A stretch of DNA of 64,000 nt from Termitomyces sp. T153 (Eukaryota; Basidiomycota; Agaricomycetes; Agaricales; Lyophyllaceae), in NCBI GenBank assembly GCA_018296165.2, contig JACKQL020000094.1:62001-126000 (forward strand), read 5' to 3'. The position numbers and the translations under genes are program-made. Each line of letters opens with the position of its first letter. Position 1 is the first letter of the stretch. Under the pieces are notes generated by a model, which worked only from the letters and a program-made list of their open reading frames with translations, had not been told where the DNA came from and made no database searches. This document shows positions 59,629 to 64,000 of this stretch, piece after piece.

Positions 59629-62042
59629 GTACTTGTGGCACCTTTAGGATGTTCATTAAAGACTATGCTAAAGTGGCTGCACCTATTAACAAATTGACTC
59701 AAAACCACACACCATTTGTTTGGGGTGAGGAACAGCAGTCAGCAATGGCTCAGTTGAAGAAGTTGCTAGCTGAAAGTGCACCTCTAAAACTACTTGACTA
59801 TGAGTCAGGAGGGGCAGTGGTCCTATCAGTTGACACTTCTTGGATGGCAGTGGGCTTTGGAATATTTCAGGAAGCTCCAGACAATCCTAAGCAACGCACT
59901 TGTGCTAAGCTAGGATCCATCACCTTGAATGAGAGGGAGGCAAGATTCTCACAACCTAAGAGAGAGCTGTATGGTTTGATGAGAGCCTTGCAAGCTAACA
60001 AGTATTGGCTAGTTGGTTGTAGGAAGCTTGTAGTGGAGACAGATGCCAAGTATTTGAAGGGAATGCTAAGCAATCCTGGAGTAGGACCTAATGCCACCAT
60101 CATGAGATGGATTGAGGATGTCCTACTCTATCATTTTACTTTGAGACATGTGCCAGGAAAGACCTTTAGTGTTGATGGCCTGTCTAGGAGGCTCAAGCAG
60201 CCAGAAGATGAGGAGTACCCACCTGTTAATCCAGAGTTGGTGGACAACCCAAAGACTATGCACTTTGAATATCCAGACAAAACCAACAATGAACCAGGAT
60301 GGGAGGATTGGGAACCCTTAGCACTTGAAGAGTTTGCAGATCAAATTGACACTAGAGGTGGCTATCTACATGCAGTAGCCATTGAAGTATCAGACTTTGA
60401 ACAAGAACTTGATAGAGCAAGGTCTCAAGAGATGAGACTTAGGAAGGCAGTTCTAGGTCAGCAGCAGACATCTAGAATAGATCCTGTTGCAATACTATCT
60501 CTCTCTCAGCCTCTGTTACCCACAGAAGGTACTGAGGAAGAAAAGGAAGCAGACTTACAAGCCTACCTAAAACATAGGAAGGGTGGTGAGAGTGAACAGT
60601 GAGATAACTTGCTACCAATTGTACAAAGCTGGCTACAAGACCCAAGCAAAGAACCTGAAGGTTTGAAGGGTTGGGACCCAGACAAGTTCAAGAGGTTTGC
60701 AAGACAGTTCTTCTTTGATCAAAAGGGGAGACTGTACAAGCACAATCATGAGGCTAGGCATAAGCTAGTAGTCAATATTGATAGGCAAATGTTCATGCTT
60801 AAATCAGCCCATGATGCCTTAGGGCATAGAGGGACTTATGCAACCAAAATGTTAATACAAGAACAATTTTGGTGGTCAGGGATTGATGGAGATGTACAGT
60901 GGTATGTTGGGACTTGTCACAACTGTCAGATATGTCAGAAGACAGTTGTAAACAGAGCTCCCACAGTGACCTATACACCCTCTATCTTCCAAACAATCCA
61001 CATTGATACCATGCACATGACTCCAGCTTCAAATGGCTGCAAGTATATTGTCCATGGTAGGTGTGCACTGTCTTCATGGATGGAGGGGAGGCCTCTGTGC
61101 AAGGAGAACCACAAAACAATTGGTCAATGGTTGTTTGAGGATATAATTTGTTGCTGGGGTTGCATTGCAGAAATCATCACTGATAATGCTGGACAATTCA
61201 AAAAGGTCACAGCTTAGATAGAGAATAAATATGGAATCAGAGGCATTGCCATCTCTCCATACAACTCTCAAGCTAATGGCAAAATTGAAAGGCCACATTG
61301 GGATGTCAGGCAAGCTTTGTTCAAAGCTTGTGAGGATCGCACTAAATGGTTTTGGTTCTTCTTCCATGTAATGTGGAGTGATTGCATTACTATCCGGCAG
61401 AGATTTGGATGTTCACCATACTTCATGGTCACTGGAGCTCATCCAACTCTACCTTTGGACTTGGTAGAGGCTACCTGGTTAATAGAATTACCAGAAGGCC
61501 CATTATCTACAGAAGAGTTGATTGGTTATTGTGCTAGGGGCTTAGCCAAGGACCACCAACATGTAGAAGAGATGAGAGAAAGAGTTGGGAAGGACAAACT
61601 CCAATGGGCCTTGAAGTTTGCAGAAGAGCATAAAAACTCTATTAAAGACTTCAACTTCAAACCCTTGGACTTGGTCTTGGTTAAAAATATGATTACAGAA
61701 AGTTCACACAGTGCTAAAATGCTTTCCCATTTTCATGGTCCAATGGTAGTAATTGCTAAGACCAGAGGGGGTAATTACATTGTGGCAGAACTGGATGGTT
61801 CAGTCTGGCAGACCAGGGTGGCAGCATTTAGGGTGGTCCCTTACAGAGCTCGAAGACAATTGGAGCTATCCCAAAGCCTAGAGCAGTGGGTGGATATCAC
61901 TCCAGAAAAGTTAAAAGAGCTGAGGGAAGAAATCCAAAGACCTACAGAGAAAGCTATACCTGACATTTCATTTGGATCTATAAAGCTCCATGAGCCATCA
62001 GATCAAGAACTGAGTGTCCAGGATAATAACCTTGAAAATTGA
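59605..62042 (+). pseudogene. Pol fragment: RT end, RNase H, integrase with chromodomain-like end
   Basis: Begins inside RT at DVRAFLGTCGTFRMFIKDYA, just before the thumb-connection text VAAPINKLTQ. RNase H follows (VVLSVDTSWMAVGFGIFQ; REARFSQPKRELYGLMRAL, with the catalytic Glu; LVVETDAKYLKGML). The integrase has the H-H-C-C finger (DALGHRGTYATKML...CHNCQICQ) and the DDE residues in IHIDTMHM, IITDNAGQF and NGKIERPHW. Its end (HFHGPMVVIAKTRGGNYIVAELDGSV) may be a chromodomain-like or GPY/F module. Stops at 60600-60602 and 61215-61217 break it. By eye there is a single CpG between 59641 and 61200, far below the gag half. Confidence 0.82.
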
Positions 62043-62326
62043 TGCTTAGGAGAAGTAACTTAGAAAAATAAGTGAAACTTAAAAAGGCACTCATTCTCAG
62101 GTGTTATAGTAGCAAGAGGGCATCAAATGCTTTTATGGCCAAGTCATGTGGCAAGGGTTTGCATATGGAAAGTGGTAGTCAGAGGAAAAAGGGATTCTAG
62201 GGAGAAAAATGTTTTTCTTTTGAAGAAGAACAATTTTTGTAGGAGAAAAGTCAGAGATCAGAATCTAGGTGGCTTACCCAAACTGGGTGGCTGACTAAGG
62301 GCAGTCAGTAGTTGGTGTGGGGGAGG

Positions 62327-63100
62327 TGATACACTAGTCTCAACAATGAGATCGGCAGAGGAAAAAGCCTAGTCAAAGTATATTATAAAACAATATACTT
62401 TACAAATAAAAACAGCTGAAAACTGTAAGCTGGTGAAAAACGTTGAAAACTGTAAACGTAAGGCATACCTCAAAGTAAAACCTCCCATGTAAAACCAAGG
62501 ATGAACCCAAAAGTCAGTCGACAACAGCTGGGAAGCCGGCCATCAAATTTTGATGGCAGGGGCCAAGAATTGATCTCAGCTAACAATCCAAGTTTCCCCT
62601 CAATCCAGGGCTAGCCCCTCCCTTCTCTGACCAACCAACTTAAACTAAACAGCCCTCAAGTCCACATTAATAAGGATCAGCAGGCAGGAGGAGAAGACAA
62701 AGGGGGAGGAAAAGAGACAGACAAAAGAGCAGCCTAGGCCTTGGCATGATCAAATCCGAATTGCTGATGCCAAAAATAAGTGCATGCCAAGGCCTGACCA
62801 TGCAGTCCAGCCCATCAACTGGTTGACCACACTCCCGGATGATGGTGAAAACATGTGGAAAAGCCATGGTCCGTGCGCAGACTGAGGGGTATAAAAGGAG
62901 AGGATTTTTGAGCCTATTGGACAAGCAAAGTACTAGCTACAGCTCGGAAATCCCCAGGAAGCGGGTTTCTTAGGCCAATAAACTATTATTTTCTTCAGGC
63001 TTAAAATTTATTATATTTTGCTTGAGCCTTGTGATCAGATTTGACCCGGTTGAGTTTGTAATCTAAATCAATTAAAAATCTACTTTGTGTGACACTTTTA
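62327..63100 (+). repeat. Probable 3' LTR belonging to the pol fragment
   Basis: A polypurine tract GTGTGGGGGAGG ends at 62326 and is followed at once by TGATACAC. A TATAAAAGG box lies near 62890 and an AATAAA signal near 62980. This is the layout of a Gypsy 3' LTR (polypurine tract, U3, R, U5). The right end is not defined; I find no clear inverted terminal match, so 63100 is only an estimate. Confidence 0.5.
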
Positions 63101-64000
63101 GAGTGAGCTACGTGAAACAAAGTCCTGAACACCTTTGTGAGTTGGAGTTTTGAGCTGAGTTTGAAAACTAAGCCAATTTCGCCAATTTTGCATCAATGTT
63201 GTTTGAGGTATATATGTAAGTACCAGGCACTGAAAAAGAGACCAAAACTAAAAGTTACTGCGCATGCAAACATTGTTCCCATCTTGTTCCATGGCACTCA
63301 ATCGTCTGATGAATCAAAAAAAATCACCAAAGGAAATTGTTGGCAAGCACCTAGGATCAAATTCACACAGATCGCATTGCTACTTGGCTTGAGGTCAAAA
63401 TCAACAACCACACAAACAGCAGGATATAGGTGCCTTCAAGAATGCAAACCATTCAAGGTCACTTCTTCAAGTTCTTGTTAACTTCATCTTGACCATGTGC
63501 TAGAGTATGCAGCAACACCAAATATGATGTTATTTTTTCTCTCAGGTGCTGCGCAGATCATGTCCTGCCGGAAGAGGAGGAGGAGTTGCATAAAAAGACA
63601 AATCCTTTCATTTTATAGTGACAATAACCTCATATTTGTTCCAACATGGATGAATTTCAAAAGTTTACATAATAGAAACATACCACTCAAGATGAGTGAC
63701 TGTCAGAGCCCAGGCAAATTTGATCAATATAACCTCTACATATTACATAGCAGTACTTGTCACACTATGATCATATCAAAAGTAACAGGGTACCAAAGCC
63801 CCCAGTCACCTCTTAGAATGGATGATCTGCCTGTCTTTGAACACTTCTTCTGGTCAAAAGTTGACCTGGCCCTGGAGGGCAACCGTAGCCCTTGGGAAAA
63901 TCAGCTCCATCAGGAGACTCATTGGAAGATTCAAATTAATGCATGACGTCCTTTGGGAGGGAGGAATGGAAGGAACGAGGGACATATTTTGACATGTGAC
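63101..64000. other. Unassigned sequence inside or beyond the element
   Basis: About 900 bp with two weak ORFs (63137-63481, 63497-63946) lacking recognisable domains. A purine-rich run (63951-63982) is followed by TGTGAC as the last six bases, the same start as the 5' LTR. This may be the first bases of the 3' LTR, but 12 bases separate it from the purine run. Confidence 0.35.

Larger units (their letters stand above)
56510..64000 (+). mobile_element. Decayed, chimeric Ty3/Gypsy-type LTR retrotransposon, running off the window end
   Basis: Order: LTR (56510-56867), gag (57028 onward), a short unidentified segment, RT C-terminal end, RNase H, integrase, an LTR-like block (from 62327), then an unassigned stretch to the window end. 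Order RT-RNaseH-integrase is that of Ty3/Gypsy. No protease motif and no RT catalytic core (YVDD-type) are found: RT enters only at its last part. The gag part is CpG-rich; the pol part is nearly CpG-free. Several stops interrupt both halves. The element cannot be autonomous. Confidence 0.8.

Overview
The window is nuclear DNA of a filamentous basidiomycete, most likely an Agaricomycete. Genes are broken by many short introns (about 45-65 nt, GT-AG, pyrimidine-poor, fungal branch sites). The housekeeping proteins are fungal in type, there is a mushroom-type TKL kinase, and the right end is a Ty3/Gypsy-type LTR element. I see no tRNA, rRNA, CRISPR or prokaryotic signal. CDS coordinates below run from start codon to stop codon and include introns.

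Left third (1-13.4 kb): squalene epoxidase ERG1 (cut by the window edge), an ACOT9-type acyl-CoA thioesterase, an uncharacterised multi-pass membrane protein (copy A), the queuosine salvage protein QNG1 (with a GC-AG intron), a GEN1/YEN1-type XPG-family nuclease, and a GH3 beta-N-acetylglucosaminidase.

Middle (13.6-30.7 kb): a rearranged, duplicated block. An inverted pair of VHS-GAT genes, one arm intact (22.1-24.9 kb, minus) and one decayed (13.7-16.3 kb, plus), encloses a TKL kinase with an in-frame stop and a two-RRM RNA-binding protein with a Met/Gly-rich tail. Outside this pair lie an amino-acid permease and a second, oppositely oriented copy (B) of the membrane protein found at 3.7 kb. 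The paralogous pairs are therefore nested and inverted.

Right-middle (31-56 kb): flavin amine oxidase, ARMT1/DUF89 phosphatase, a disordered hypothetical protein with SUMO-interaction-like and KEN motifs, BolA-like protein, FluG-like amidohydrolase, ADE12, COX16, ATP18, VPS11, a tandem array of about 250-bp units, a small hypothetical gene, the ER chaperone BiP/KAR2, and the NatC catalytic subunit NAA30. Many neighbours are head-to-head pairs with 170-340 bp between start codons (GEN1/GH3, ARMT1/hypothetical, BolA/amidohydrolase, ADE12/COX16, ATP18/VPS11), which suggests shared promoters.

Right end (56.5-64 kb): a decayed Gypsy-type element. Its gag half is CpG-rich and broken by TGA codons. 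Its RT-RNaseH-integrase half is almost free of CpG, as if two elements of different history were joined near 59.6 kb.

The best candidates for something undescribed are the tandem array at 47.9-49.5 kb, in which each unit carries a complete intron-like module on the minus strand; the chimeric retroelement; and the repeat-bearing membrane-protein paralogue pair.
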